From Amycolatopsis tolypomycina (GTDB taxonomy: Bacteria; Actinomycetota; Actinomycetes; Mycobacteriales; Pseudonocardiaceae): a stretch of DNA of 64,000 nt. Shown piece by piece: positions 7,147 to 15,005 of this stretch (positions are counted from its first letter, which is position 1; each line of letters opens with the position of its first letter). A program made the position numbers and the translations under genes. The notes beneath the pieces are model-generated. The model did not search any database and had not been told where the DNA came from. It was given only the letters and a program-made list of their open reading frames with translations. The stretch covers positions 1 through 64,000 of the forward strand of contig NZ_FNSO01000001.1 of NCBI RefSeq assembly GCF_900105945.1, given 5' to 3'.

Positions 7147-8130
7147 ATGACGGACGATCCGCGGTGGTCGACGCCGCACAGCTCACCGGGGCATCCTGGC
7201 GACATGGGCGAGGGAACGATCTTCGACAAGTGGGAGGCAGCCGGCCGCCGGGCGATGCAGCGGGATGAGGCGTGGCGGGCACGTTGGGCGGCGATTGAGC
7301 GGGCCGCACGATGGCCACTGCTGTCGGGTGCTGCCGTCGCCGGGCTGGCGCTCGGGGTGTTGGCGGGCTGGCCGTGGTGGCCGTGGGCAATCGGCGTGGG
7401 ACTTCTCGCAGTGCTCGCCCTGGCGGGAGTTCGTCAGCGGCTGGGGCCGGCCTACATGACCGCTACGGCTCTGCTGGCGGTCGATGCTGCCCTGCTCAGC
7501 TACGTCAACCCGTGGTGGTGGGGTCTGCTCGCTGGAATCGGGGCGCTCGGGTTCGCGGCGGTCGCCGGAACGTGGCTGGGCTGGTGGCAGCATCGCCGGA
7601 CGCACGTGCTTGCCGCCGCCGTGGCCGGCCTGGCACTGCTGGCGACGTCCGCGGTGGTGCTCGCGGTGCACGCGGCCCAGGCAGCCGAGGTCGAGCGTCA
7701 GCAGCAGGCCCAAGCGCACGAACAGGCCGTGGCGCGCATCCTGCCGCGGACCCCGGCCAGCATGGTGAACTTCCTCGCCGAACGAATCACCCGGCCCACG
7801 CCCGAAGCGGTCGCCGATGCGTGCTTCGTGTTCAGCCCGGACGCGCAACGTCAGCTCGCCGACGCTCAAGGTGGCGGCGACTGTGCCGGAGCCATCCGGG
7901 CACTCGCTGCCCGGGTCACCGACCCCAGCGGGTACGTCAACCGCCTCTGGCTGCCCGGTCAGGCCACCCAACCCGGGCCAGCCAGCACGCTCACCGTGGA
8001 CGCCTGCGCCCTCGACTTCGGCGGCCTCGCTGGCGTCCCCGGACCCGATCCGGGGCCCCAGCTTGGCCACTTGACCCTGACGCAGCAGCATGGCGAGGGT
8101 CACCGCATCACGGCCTACCGGCCGTGCTGA
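7147..8130 (+). CDS. Element membrane protein with N-terminal helices and soluble C-terminal domain
   Basis: From the ATG at 7147 the product is 327 aa; an internal ATG at 7204 (MGEGTIFDKW) would also serve, and neither has a textbook ribosome site. After a basic N-terminus there are about five hydrophobic spans between residues 50 and 175 (LLSGAAVAGLALGVLAG, WAIGVGLLAVLALAGV, LLAVDAALLSYVN, LLAGIGALGFAAVAG, VLAAAVAGLALLATSAVV). A Gln/Ala-rich linker and a C-terminal domain of about 130 residues with three cysteines (ADACFVF, GGDCAG, VDACALDF) follow. It is the last gene before attR. Similar layouts occur in AICE cargo, but no family is assigned. Confidence 0.65.
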   Translation: MTDDPRWSTPHSSPGHPGDMGEGTIFDKWEAAGRRAMQRDEAWRARWAAIERAARWPLLSGAAVAGLALGVLAGWPWWPWAIGVGLLAVLALAGVRQRLGPAYMTATALLAVDAALLSYVNPWWWGLLAGIGALGFAAVAGTWLGWWQHRRTHVLAAAVAGLALLATSAVVLAVHAAQAAEVERQQQAQAHEQAVARILPRTPASMVNFLAERITRPTPEAVADACFVFSPDAQRQLADAQGGGDCAGAIRALAARVTDPSGYVNRLWLPGQATQPGPASTLTVDACALDFGGLAGVPGPDPGPQLGHLTLTQQHGEGHRITAYRPC

Positions 8131-8300
8131 CATCACTCTGCGTTGATGTCCGCGGCTCCCATGTTGCACCCGGCCCAGGCTGGGAGGGGCTCAATGGGGG
8201 TCTCAGCCACTGCCGTTCATGGGGGTTCGGTGCCGACTTCAATAGGCGCTGACCTGCATCGATCTTCTCCGCGGACCGTGCTGAACCAACAACCCAAGAC

Positions 8301-8342
8301 CTGAAAAGCGGAAGGTCGCCGGTTCGACCCCGGCCCTGGCCA
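8301..8342 (+). other. attR: 3' fragment of tRNA-Phe (GAA)
   Basis: The fragment begins with the anticodon loop CTGAAAA (anticodon GAA at 8303-8305) and continues through GCGGA, the variable loop AGGTC and a perfect T-arm (stem GCCGG 8318-8322 with CCGGC 8330-8334, loop TTCGACC). It ends with the acceptor strand CCTGGCC and discriminator A. The 5' half of a tRNA is absent upstream: no GGCCAGG or D-arm is present. It is therefore an attachment-site remnant and not a gene. CCA is not encoded. Confidence 0.9.
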
Positions 8343-8351
8343 CACCTGAAG

Positions 8352-8384
8352 AAGCCGCCTTGACCCAGGTCAAGGCGGCTTTCT
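8352..8384 (+). terminator. Rho-independent terminator of the tRNA-Phe locus
   Basis: A near-perfect stem pairs GCCGCCTTGACC (8354-8365) with GGTCAAGGCGGC (8368-8379), flanked by AA and TTTCTT. It starts 10 nt after the tRNA fragment and so probably belonged to the original tRNA gene. It marks the first chromosomal sequence right of the element. Confidence 0.8.
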
Positions 8385-8599
8385 TGTGCTTGTGGTCCCG
8401 GAATTGCCGGGGGTGAACCTCTTGGCCGAGACGCTCGCGGTCACCGCACTCCGGGAGCCGGCGCGGTGGCTGGGGAACGTCCGGCTGCTGGGCCGAACGA
8501 GTGAACCGCAGGCGCCCATGTCCGGGCGGACCACGCGGCCTCGACCCACCGGCGAAGGCAGCCCGAACGGGGCCGCCACCCACACGCGGGGAGCCGGAC

Positions 8600-8950
8600 A
8601 TGCGTTACGTCCTTACCCTCCACATGAACCCCACCCTCTGGGCCACCCTCACCGACGACCAGAAGAACGCCGTCTACGAAGGGCATGGTGCCTTCATCGA
8701 ACTCGTCACCGAGTCCGGTGAGATGGTCGAGACCAAGGCGCTCGCCGAACCCGCCGAGACCAAAACCGTCCAGGTCAAGGACGGCGTGGTCCACACCAAG
8801 ACCGGCGGCTTCGTCGACTCCGAGGCCTTCCTCTGCGGCTACTACGTCGTCGACGTCGAAAGCGAGGCCCGCGCCGTCGAGCTGGCCGGCAAGATCCCCG
8901 ACGCGCAGTACACCGCCGTCGAGGTGCGGCAGGTCGTGCACGAAGGTTGA
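8600..8950 (+). CDS. YCII-related (DGPF-type) domain protein
   Basis: The start is MRYVLTLHMNP (8600) behind CGGGGAG; the frame is open further upstream but without a ribosome site. The 116-aa product has the compact YciI/DGPF fold: a first strand RYVLTL, then KDGVVHTKTGGFVDSEAFLCGYYVVDVES, a helix AVELAGKIP and a final EVRQV strand. Members are small cytoplasmic proteins, often near sigma factors or oxidoreductases, with poorly known function. It lies 33 nt before the NAT gene, possibly in one transcript. Confidence 0.85.
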   Translation: MRYVLTLHMNPTLWATLTDDQKNAVYEGHGAFIELVTESGEMVETKALAEPAETKTVQVKDGVVHTKTGGFVDSEAFLCGYYVVDVESEARAVELAGKIPDAQYTAVEVRQVVHEG

Positions 8951-8983
8951 CCTCCAGCTAGGTCGAGGGTCCACCATGGAACC

Positions 8984-9775
8984 ATGACCACCGAAGGGGA
9001 ATGGGGCATCGGCGCCGTCGACCTCGACGCCTACCTCGCGCGCGTCGGGCAGCCGCGGCGGGCGCCGTCCGAAGGCGCGCTCGAAGAACTCATGCGGGCA
9101 CACGTCGGGGCCATCCCGTTCGAGAACGTCGACGTCGTTCTCGGGCAGCACCAAGGGATTTCGCTCGACGTCGTGAGCGCGAAACTCGTCGGACGGCGGC
9201 GGGGCGGCTACTGCTACGAACACAGTGGCCTCTTCGCCGCCGTCCTCGAACAGCTCGGCTACACCGTGCACAGGCTTTCCGCGCGCGTGCAGCCGCGGCG
9301 GCCCGGGCCCTACACGCACATGACGCTCGTCGTCGACGTCGACGGCCGGAGCTTCCTCGCCGACGTCGGGTTCGGGGCCGGGATCATCGACCCCATGCCG
9401 CTCGTCGACGGCCACGAAGTCGACCAGGCCGGGTGGCTGCACCGCATCAAGCGAAACGGCGAGTGGTGGACGCTGCAGAAGGGCGACGAGGACATCCTCG
9501 AGTTCCGGCTCAACGAGATGCACCCCATCGACTACGAGGTCTACCACCACTACACGTCGACGCACCCGAAGTCGCCGTTCACCGGACGCCTGGTCATCAT
9601 GCGGATCGACCCCGGTGTCAGCCGCAGGCTCCTCGGCCGTGAGCTCACCGTCGAAAAACCCGATGGCAGCAGCGAAACCACCACCGTCGCGCCCGACGAG
9701 CTCGACGCCGTCCTCAAGGACCTCGGCGTCGAGCTCACCGACGACGAACTGGTGCGGCTGAAGAACGTCTACTGA
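8984..9775 (+). CDS. nat: Arylamine N-acetyltransferase
   Basis: This 263-aa protein is full length for bacterial NAT. The catalytic triad is visible: Cys77 in RGGYCYEHSGLF, His112 in YTHMTLVV and Asp127 in FLADVGFG. The N-terminal PFENVDV motif is also present. It transfers acetyl (or another acyl) from CoA to arylamines or hydrazines. In rifamycin-type clusters a homologue (RifF) acts as amide synthase, but no polyketide genes lie nearby, so a housekeeping NAT is more likely. Its stop overlaps the stop of the convergent PAS-GGDEF-EAL gene by a few bases. Confidence 0.93.
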   Translation: MTTEGEWGIGAVDLDAYLARVGQPRRAPSEGALEELMRAHVGAIPFENVDVVLGQHQGISLDVVSAKLVGRRRGGYCYEHSGLFAAVLEQLGYTVHRLSARVQPRRPGPYTHMTLVVDVDGRSFLADVGFGAGIIDPMPLVDGHEVDQAGWLHRIKRNGEWWTLQKGDEDILEFRLNEMHPIDYEVYHHYTSTHPKSPFTGRLVIMRIDPGVSRRLLGRELTVEKPDGSSETTTVAPDELDAVLKDLGVELTDDELVRLKNVY

Positions 9776-12090
9776 CCGAACAGCTCGGCCGCCGGCACCG
9801 GGCGGCCGAGGTGGTAGCCCTGCGCCTGGTCGCAGCCGAGCGCGCGGAGCAGCTCCAGCTGCTCCGCCGACTCGACGCCCTCGGCGATCACCGTCAGGTC
9901 CACCGCGTGGGCCATCGCGATGATGCTCGTGACGATCGCCTCCGCGTCCCGCGACTCGGCGATCCCGGTGATGAACGAACGGTCGATCTTGAGCGTGTCC
10001 AGCGTCAGCCGGCGCAGCTGCGCGAGCGACGAATACCCGGTGCCGAAGTCGTCGATCGCCAGCAGCACGCCCAAGGACCGCAGGGACGCCAGCACTTCGG
10101 CCGCCGCTTCCTCGTCGCGCATCAACGCGCTTTCGGTGACCTCCAGGCACAACGCGCCGGCCGGCAGCCCGGTGCTCGCCAGCGCGTCCTGCACCGCGGG
10201 CACCAGGTGCGGGTCGTCGAGCTGGCGCGTCGACAGGTTCACCTTCAGCGTCAGGTCCAGGCCCTGACGAGCGCGCCGCGCAGCGAGTTCGCGGGTCGTC
10301 GCGCGCAGCATCTCCTTGCCGATCACGTTGATCAGGTCGCTCTCCTCGGCCAGCGGGATGAACTCCGCCGGCGAGATCGCGCCGTGCCGGGGGTGCGTCC
10401 ACCGCAGCAGCGCCTCGACCGCGACCATCTCCCCGGTTCGCAGGTCGACGACCGGCTGGTAGGCGGGCCAGAGCTGGCCGTCGTGGACCGCGTCGCGCAG
10501 GTCCTGCTCCATCCGCAGCCGGCGCTGCATCCGCTCGCGCAGGCCGACGTCGAAGAAGTGGTGCCGGCCGCGGCCGAGCGTTTTCGCCTGGTACATCGCG
10601 ACATCCGCGTCACGCAGCAGGTCTTCGGCGCTGCGGCGGTCGTCGCGGCCGACGAGCACGACGCCGATGCTGGCGTCGAGGTGCAGCTGCCTGCCGAGCA
10701 CGCCGATCGGCTCGGCCAGCGCGGCCCGCAGGTGCTCGGCCAGCGCGTGGACCTCGCCCGGGTCGGTGACTTCGGCGGTGACGACGACGAACTCGTCGCC
10801 GCCCAGCCTGCCGACCAGGTCTTCGCGGCCCGAGCTGCGGCGCAGGCGCTCCCCGACGATCCGCAGCACCTGGTCGCCGACCGAGTGCCCGAGCGAGTCG
10901 TTGATGACCTTGAACTTGTCCAGGTCGAGGAACAGCACGGTGACCGCGCCCCGCTCGCGGACGTCGAGCCTGCCGAGCACCAGGGTCCGGTTCGCCAGCC
11001 GGGTCAGGGGATCGTGGGTGGCGTCGTGCGCGAGCTGCGCGCTGATCGCGCGGGTCTCGGTGATGTCGGTGAACGACGTCACCACGGCCATCGCCGCCGG
11101 GTCGTCCGGGTTGAGCAGCCGCGAGGTCAGCGACACCCAGACGTCACGGCCGTCCGGCCGGCGCAGGCGGACGACCAGCCCGTTGTGCGTGACCCCGGTC
11201 CGCCGGGTCTGCACCGACGGCATCTCCTCCGGTGGGATCCACTGCCCGGACTCGGTGAACAGCGTCAGCGTGTGGCACGGGACGCCGATGACGTCGGCCT
11301 CGGTGACGCCGAGGATGCGGCAGGCCGCCGGGTTCGCCGCTTCGATGAGCCCGCCCGGACCCATCACGAGCACGCCTTCGTCGAGGGACGCGACGACCGT
11401 GCGGTAGTTCTGCTCGGCCCGCCGCCGGGCGGTCTCGTCGGCGCAGACGAGCACGTAGCCGTCGTTCATCTCGGCGGCCGAGACGCGGACCGCCAGGGGA
11501 GCGCCGTCCCGCCGCCGGTGCACCGCTTCCGCGACGCCGCCGCCGCGCCGGATGGCAGGCAGGTCGAGCGGGGCGCCGACGAGCTCGCTCGCCCGCCGCC
11601 CGACGGCTTCGGCCGCGGTCCAGCCGTACACCGCCTCGGCGGCCGGGTTCCAGCTGGTCACGACCCCTTCGCCGGTGGTCGCGATCAGCGCGTCGCTGAC
11701 GTGCGACACCAGCGCGGCCTGGTAGCGGAGGGCGTCGGCGGCCGCCTTCTTCGCCGTGATGTCCCGCATGACGACCTGGTACGTGACCTCGCCGAGGCAC
11801 ACCAGCACCGTCTCGACGGCGAACTTGCTCCCGTCCAACCGGGACATCAGCGCTTCGACGGGCTCGCTCGCCTGCCCCCGTTGCCTGAGGTGGGCGAGCT
11901 TTTCGATCACCGCGGCCCGTGCCTCGTCGGCGACGAAGTCGGTGAAGCGGCGGCCGACGACCTCGTCGGCGGAGCGGGCCGCGAACGTCTCGAGCGCCGC
12001 GCGGTTGGCGTAGGTGACCACGCCGTGCTCGTGCACGCAGATCGCGTCCGGACTCAGCTCCACCAGTTCGGCGAGCGAGTCGGCCTGCAT
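9769..12090 (-). CDS. PAS-PAS-PAS-GGDEF-EAL cyclic-di-GMP enzyme
   Basis: The start is ATG 12090 (MQADSLAELV), giving 773 aa. Three PAS domains occupy roughly residues 1-115, 120-225 and 228-345. GGDEF is intact at 430-434. The EAL motif is at 559-561, with VTES near 651, DDFGTGYSS at 680-688 and EGVE at 737-740, so both diguanylate cyclase and phosphodiesterase sites look complete. The inhibitory I-site position (RxxD) reads GRED, so feedback inhibition may be lost. No membrane segment is seen; the PAS domains suggest a soluble sensor of small ligands or redox. It follows the rhomboid-like gene by 65 nt on the same strand. Confidence 0.92.
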   Translation of the reverse strand: MQADSLAELVELSPDAICVHEHGVVTYANRAALETFAARSADEVVGRRFTDFVADEARAAVIEKLAHLRQRGQASEPVEALMSRLDGSKFAVETVLVCLGEVTYQVVMRDITAKKAAADALRYQAALVSHVSDALIATTGEGVVTSWNPAAEAVYGWTAAEAVGRRASELVGAPLDLPAIRRGGGVAEAVHRRRDGAPLAVRVSAAEMNDGYVLVCADETARRRAEQNYRTVVASLDEGVLVMGPGGLIEAANPAACRILGVTEADVIGVPCHTLTLFTESGQWIPPEEMPSVQTRRTGVTHNGLVVRLRRPDGRDVWVSLTSRLLNPDDPAAMAVVTSFTDITETRAISAQLAHDATHDPLTRLANRTLVLGRLDVRERGAVTVLFLDLDKFKVINDSLGHSVGDQVLRIVGERLRRSSGREDLVGRLGGDEFVVVTAEVTDPGEVHALAEHLRAALAEPIGVLGRQLHLDASIGVVLVGRDDRRSAEDLLRDADVAMYQAKTLGRGRHHFFDVGLRERMQRRLRMEQDLRDAVHDGQLWPAYQPVVDLRTGEMVAVEALLRWTHPRHGAISPAEFIPLAEESDLINVIGKEMLRATTRELAARRARQGLDLTLKVNLSTRQLDDPHLVPAVQDALASTGLPAGALCLEVTESALMRDEEAAAEVLASLRSLGVLLAIDDFGTGYSSLAQLRRLTLDTLKIDRSFITGIAESRDAEAIVTSIIAMAHAVDLTVIAEGVESAEQLELLRALGCDQAQGYHLGRPVPAAELFGQ

Positions 12091-12155
12091 GTGCGTCCGT
12101 CCCCCGTGAAGTCGGCGTGTGGCCCGTCGATTACACCACCGACTCCGGCGCCTGC

Positions 12156-12869
12156 CTACCCGGCGAAATCCGGGCCCGGCCTGGGGATGCGCGCACGCAG
12201 CCGCGGCCCCCAGAACAGCAGCCCGAAGTGCGCGGCGAACACGTGGCCGAGCAGCGTGACGATCGAGTCGAAGGTCGCCGGGTCGTCGCTCAGCCAGATC
12301 AGCGCGATGAACGCCTCCACGGCGGCCAGGGCCACCAGCCGCGCGCGGCCGGGCAGCAGGAACACCAGGGCGCCGGCGGTGGTGAAGAAGCCGTAGCTGA
12401 CCCCGATGTCGAGCCAGTGCCCGGCGGAGACCGGCAGCACCCGGGCGCTGATCAGGGCCATCACCGGAAGTTCGGTGACGAGCGTGGCCACGACGTGGCC
12501 CGAGAAGAACACCAGCGCCGTGCGGCGGGCACCGAACCGGCGTTCCAGCGGCGCGACGGCGAGCGCGAAGATCAGGACGTAGGGCAGCCAGCTCTCGCCC
12601 GGCAACCAGATCGCGCTGGTCAGCAGCGAGGTCAGCGGGCGCCGCCACAGGTTGTGGGCGTCCGTGCTGGACAGCTGGAGCAGCCGGTCGGTGACCGCCG
12701 GGTCGGCGAACTCGAGCACCAGCGTGGTGGCGAGCAGGACGACCAGGTAGCCGAAGGTGAACGGCGTCGTCTTCGGGTTGGGGACGTGCCGGAGCCACGA
12801 CCACGGGCGGCGCCCGACGGCGACGGGCTGGTCCGCTCTCCGCAGCATGGCCCGAGCTTCGGTCGTCAT
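12156..12869 (-). CDS. Rhomboid-like membrane protein
   Basis: The product is 237 aa with about six hydrophobic segments. It starts with a cytoplasmic basic region (RRADQPVAVGRRPWSW). The pattern PLTSLLTSAIWLPG, LERRFGARRTALVFFSGHVVATL, DIGVSYGFFTTAGALVF and LGHVFAAHFGLLFW matches actinobacterial rhomboid-like proteins. The canonical GxSG serine motif is changed to GVSYG, while a Ser and late His residues remain, so protease activity is uncertain. It may form one transcript with the downstream cyclic-di-GMP gene, and it diverges from the 13039 gene across an AT-richer 169-bp region. Confidence 0.8.
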   Translation of the reverse strand: MTTEARAMLRRADQPVAVGRRPWSWLRHVPNPKTTPFTFGYLVVLLATTLVLEFADPAVTDRLLQLSSTDAHNLWRRPLTSLLTSAIWLPGESWLPYVLIFALAVAPLERRFGARRTALVFFSGHVVATLVTELPVMALISARVLPVSAGHWLDIGVSYGFFTTAGALVFLLPGRARLVALAAVEAFIALIWLSDDPATFDSIVTLLGHVFAAHFGLLFWGPRLRARIPRPGPDFAG

Positions 12870-13038
12870 GCTGGGAGTATCACGAGCGTCAGCTTAGAAA
12901 ACGCTGTGGATGTCACTCACCGTCAAATCTTGCATTACGTGACGAATTTTTGCCGCTACTTCACCCGTTCGGGGTCTTTTTACGGTAAGAATACGGCCAC
13001 GATGTCGGCCGAACGGCGTCTCGGGAAGGTCTGTCGGG

Positions 13039-13578
13039 GTGAACGACGAGGTATCGGTCGCCGAGCTGCTCGTGCGCGAGGGCTGGGGCGATCGTGCGGA
13101 ACCGGGGCAGTCGCGCTGGCGGGTGGTCGCGGTGATGCTCGCCGTCATCGTGGGCTGCGGTGCCGCGGCCGCCCTGGTCGCCTTCGGCGGCAAGGAACGC
13201 CAGGACGCCTCCCCGGTCGACCAGATCCAGGTCATCCCCTTCCCGCAGCGCACCACCGGGCTGGGTGGCGCCGACCAGGCCACGGACTCGCCGCCGGACG
13301 GCGGGATCGGCGGCGGCACCGGCGGCGACGTCGTCACGGCGTCGAACGAGCACCGCGGCACCGTCACCGAGGTGCCGGGCCGCGACCCGGCCACCATCGG
13401 AAGCACCAGCACCGGAACGGCGGCGCCGACCGCCACGTCGACCGGCGCCGACCCCTCGACCACGGGTTCCGCGACGACGACGCCGCCGGGGAACCCGCCG
13501 CCGTCCACCCGCCCGCCGGCCCCGACCACCACGCCTCGAGCCGAGCCGTCGTGCGTCCTGGTGATCATCTGCTGGTGA
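13039..13578 (+). CDS. Single-pass membrane protein with Thr/Pro/Gly-rich outer domain
   Basis: The GTG start at 13039 begins MNDEVSVAELL (179 aa). A short cytoplasmic N-terminus (SVAELLVREGW) is followed by one transmembrane helix, WRVVAVMLAVIVGCGAAAALVAF (about residues 27-49), and an extracellular low-complexity tail rich in Thr, Ser, Pro and Gly. It ends in CVLVIICW. The VAELL...GW start is common in actinobacterial membrane proteins of unknown role. Its stop overlaps that of the convergent permease by 14 bp. The tail composition suggests a wall-spanning stalk. Confidence 0.7.
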   Translation: MNDEVSVAELLVREGWGDRAEPGQSRWRVVAVMLAVIVGCGAAAALVAFGGKERQDASPVDQIQVIPFPQRTTGLGGADQATDSPPDGGIGGGTGGDVVTASNEHRGTVTEVPGRDPATIGSTSTGTAAPTATSTGADPSTTGSATTTPPGNPPPSTRPPAPTTTPRAEPSCVLVIICW

Positions 13579-14887
13579 GCAGGTCCGGCTCCGGCCGCCG
13601 CCCGAGGTGGTTGAACAGCAGGTTCAGCACGAACGCGAGCACCGCCGTCACCGTGATCGGGCTGCCGCCGATCGTCTGCAGCCAGGCCGGGAAGTGCTTG
13701 AAGATGTCCGGGGCGAACGCCGGCAGCAGGCCGACGCCGAGGGCCACCGCGACGACGAACGTGTTGTGGTTGCCGGAGAACTCGACCGTCTTCAGGTTCT
13801 GGACGCCGACGGCCGCCACCATCGCGAACATCACCACCGCGACCCCGCCGATCACCGGCTCCGGGATGGCCGCGATGAACGCGCCGATCTTCGGCACCAG
13901 GCCCATCAGCACCAGGATCCCGCCGGTCACCGCGACGACCCAGCGGCTGCGCACGCCGGTCATCCGCACCAGGCCGACGTTCTGCGCGAACGCCGTGTCC
14001 GGGAACGAGTTCATCACCCCGCCGAGCACCGCCGAGACGCCGTCGGTGGCCAGGCCGCGGGCGAGGTCGGCGTCGGTCGGGCGGCGCCCGGTGATCTCGC
14101 CGACGGCGATCATGTCGGCGGTCGACTCGGTGAACGTCACCAGCATGACCACGCACATCGACAGGACCGCCGCGATCGGGAACGTCGGCGCCCCGAAGTG
14201 GAACGGCGACGCCAGCCCGAACCAGCCCGCCGCACCCAGGCCGTCCCAGTGCACCAGGCCCATCGGGATCGCCGCGACCAGCCCGATCGCCAGCGCGAGC
14301 AGCGGCCCGATCTGGCCGGCGAATCCGCGCAGCACGCGGGTGAAGAGCACGAGCAGCGCGAGCACGCCGAACGCCAGCCCGAGGTGCGACGGCGCCGCGT
14401 AGTCCGGGGACGTCGTGTCGTGGCCGGCGATCATCGCCGCGCCCGGGCCGAGCAGCGAGACGCCGATGACCAGCAGCAGCGTGCCGGTGACCAGCGGCGG
14501 GAAGAAGCGGATCAGCTTCGCGAACGGCTTCGCGATGAGCAGCCCGAACACGCCGGAGGCGAGCATCGCGCCGTAGACCGCGGGCAGTCCGTACTGGGAC
14601 GCGATCAGGATCATCGGGTTGACGACGGTGAACGTCGCGCCCGCCACCACCGGCAGCCGGATGCCGAGCAGCTTGCCGATACCGACGGCCTGGATGAGCG
14701 TCGCGATGCCCGCGACCAGCAGATCGGCGTTGACCAGCAGCCCGATCGTCGCCGGGTCGAGCTTCAGCGCGCTGCCGACGATCAGCGGCACCGCGACCGA
14801 ACCGGCGTACATGATCGACATGTGCTGCAGGCCGAGCAGCGCCAGCCGCCCGGCGGGCAGGACCTCGTCGACCGGGTGTTTCGTCAT
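13565..14887 (-). CDS. NCS2-family nucleobase permease (uracil/xanthine/urate type)
   Basis: The start is MTKHPVDEVLP (14887), giving 440 aa, a typical length for NCS2 carriers. About 12-14 hydrophobic spans are seen. The N-terminal LGLQHMSIMYAGSVAVPL is the NCS2 QH motif, and the central STADMIAVGEITGRR with FAQNVGLVRMTGVRSR corresponds to the conserved helix 8-10 region. It moves purine or pyrimidine bases by proton symport across the plasma membrane. Substrate cannot be settled; the xanthine/urate branch looks more likely than uracil. It is monocistronic. Confidence 0.9.
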   Translation of the reverse strand: MTKHPVDEVLPAGRLALLGLQHMSIMYAGSVAVPLIVGSALKLDPATIGLLVNADLLVAGIATLIQAVGIGKLLGIRLPVVAGATFTVVNPMILIASQYGLPAVYGAMLASGVFGLLIAKPFAKLIRFFPPLVTGTLLLVIGVSLLGPGAAMIAGHDTTSPDYAAPSHLGLAFGVLALLVLFTRVLRGFAGQIGPLLALAIGLVAAIPMGLVHWDGLGAAGWFGLASPFHFGAPTFPIAAVLSMCVVMLVTFTESTADMIAVGEITGRRPTDADLARGLATDGVSAVLGGVMNSFPDTAFAQNVGLVRMTGVRSRWVVAVTGGILVLMGLVPKIGAFIAAIPEPVIGGVAVVMFAMVAAVGVQNLKTVEFSGNHNTFVVAVALGVGLLPAFAPDIFKHFPAWLQTIGGSPITVTAVLAFVLNLLFNHLGRRPEPDLLTSR

Positions 14888-15005
14888 GACCAACCCCCTG
14901 TTTTCGGCACAGCCAACGCGGTGCCGGTGACGGTAGCAAGTCACGGGCGTGATGATCATGTTTCGGGGGGCGGCGCAACGGCCGGGAATGTGTGACCATC
15001 GGTGC

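Larger units (their letters stand above)
1..8342. mobile_element. Right-hand part of an AICE-like element integrated in a tRNA-Phe gene
   Basis: The right boundary is a 42-nt tRNA-Phe 3' fragment (8301-8342), the scar expected at attR when a tyrosine integrase inserts at a tRNA 3' end. The content fits an accessory element: tightly packed small genes of unknown function, a short GntR repressor of the KorSA type, a small single-span membrane protein, a Nudix protein and an XRE-TPR regulator. Part of it (about 5.3-7.0 kb) is visibly AT-richer than the rest of the window. The left end, the intact tRNA and any int, xis, rep or tra genes are outside the window. That pMEA100 uses tRNA-Phe and that pSAM2 carries a Nudix immunity factor (Pif) is recalled knowledge; kinship with either is inferred. 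Confidence 0.75.

Noticed and set aside
8290..8345. Functional tRNA-Phe gene
   Set aside because: Only the part from the anticodon loop to the acceptor strand is present; the 5' acceptor, D-arm and 5' anticodon stem are missing, so it is an attachment-site copy.
8984..9775. RifF-type amide synthase of an ansamycin cluster
   Set aside because: No polyketide synthase or AHBA genes lie in the window; an ordinary arylamine N-acetyltransferase is the simpler call.
9811..12396. Very long plus-strand open frame opposite the cyclic-di-GMP gene
   Set aside because: It is antisense shadow typical of GC-rich genes: Arg/His/Gly-rich product without domain, no ribosome site, and it mirrors codons of the PAS-GGDEF-EAL gene.
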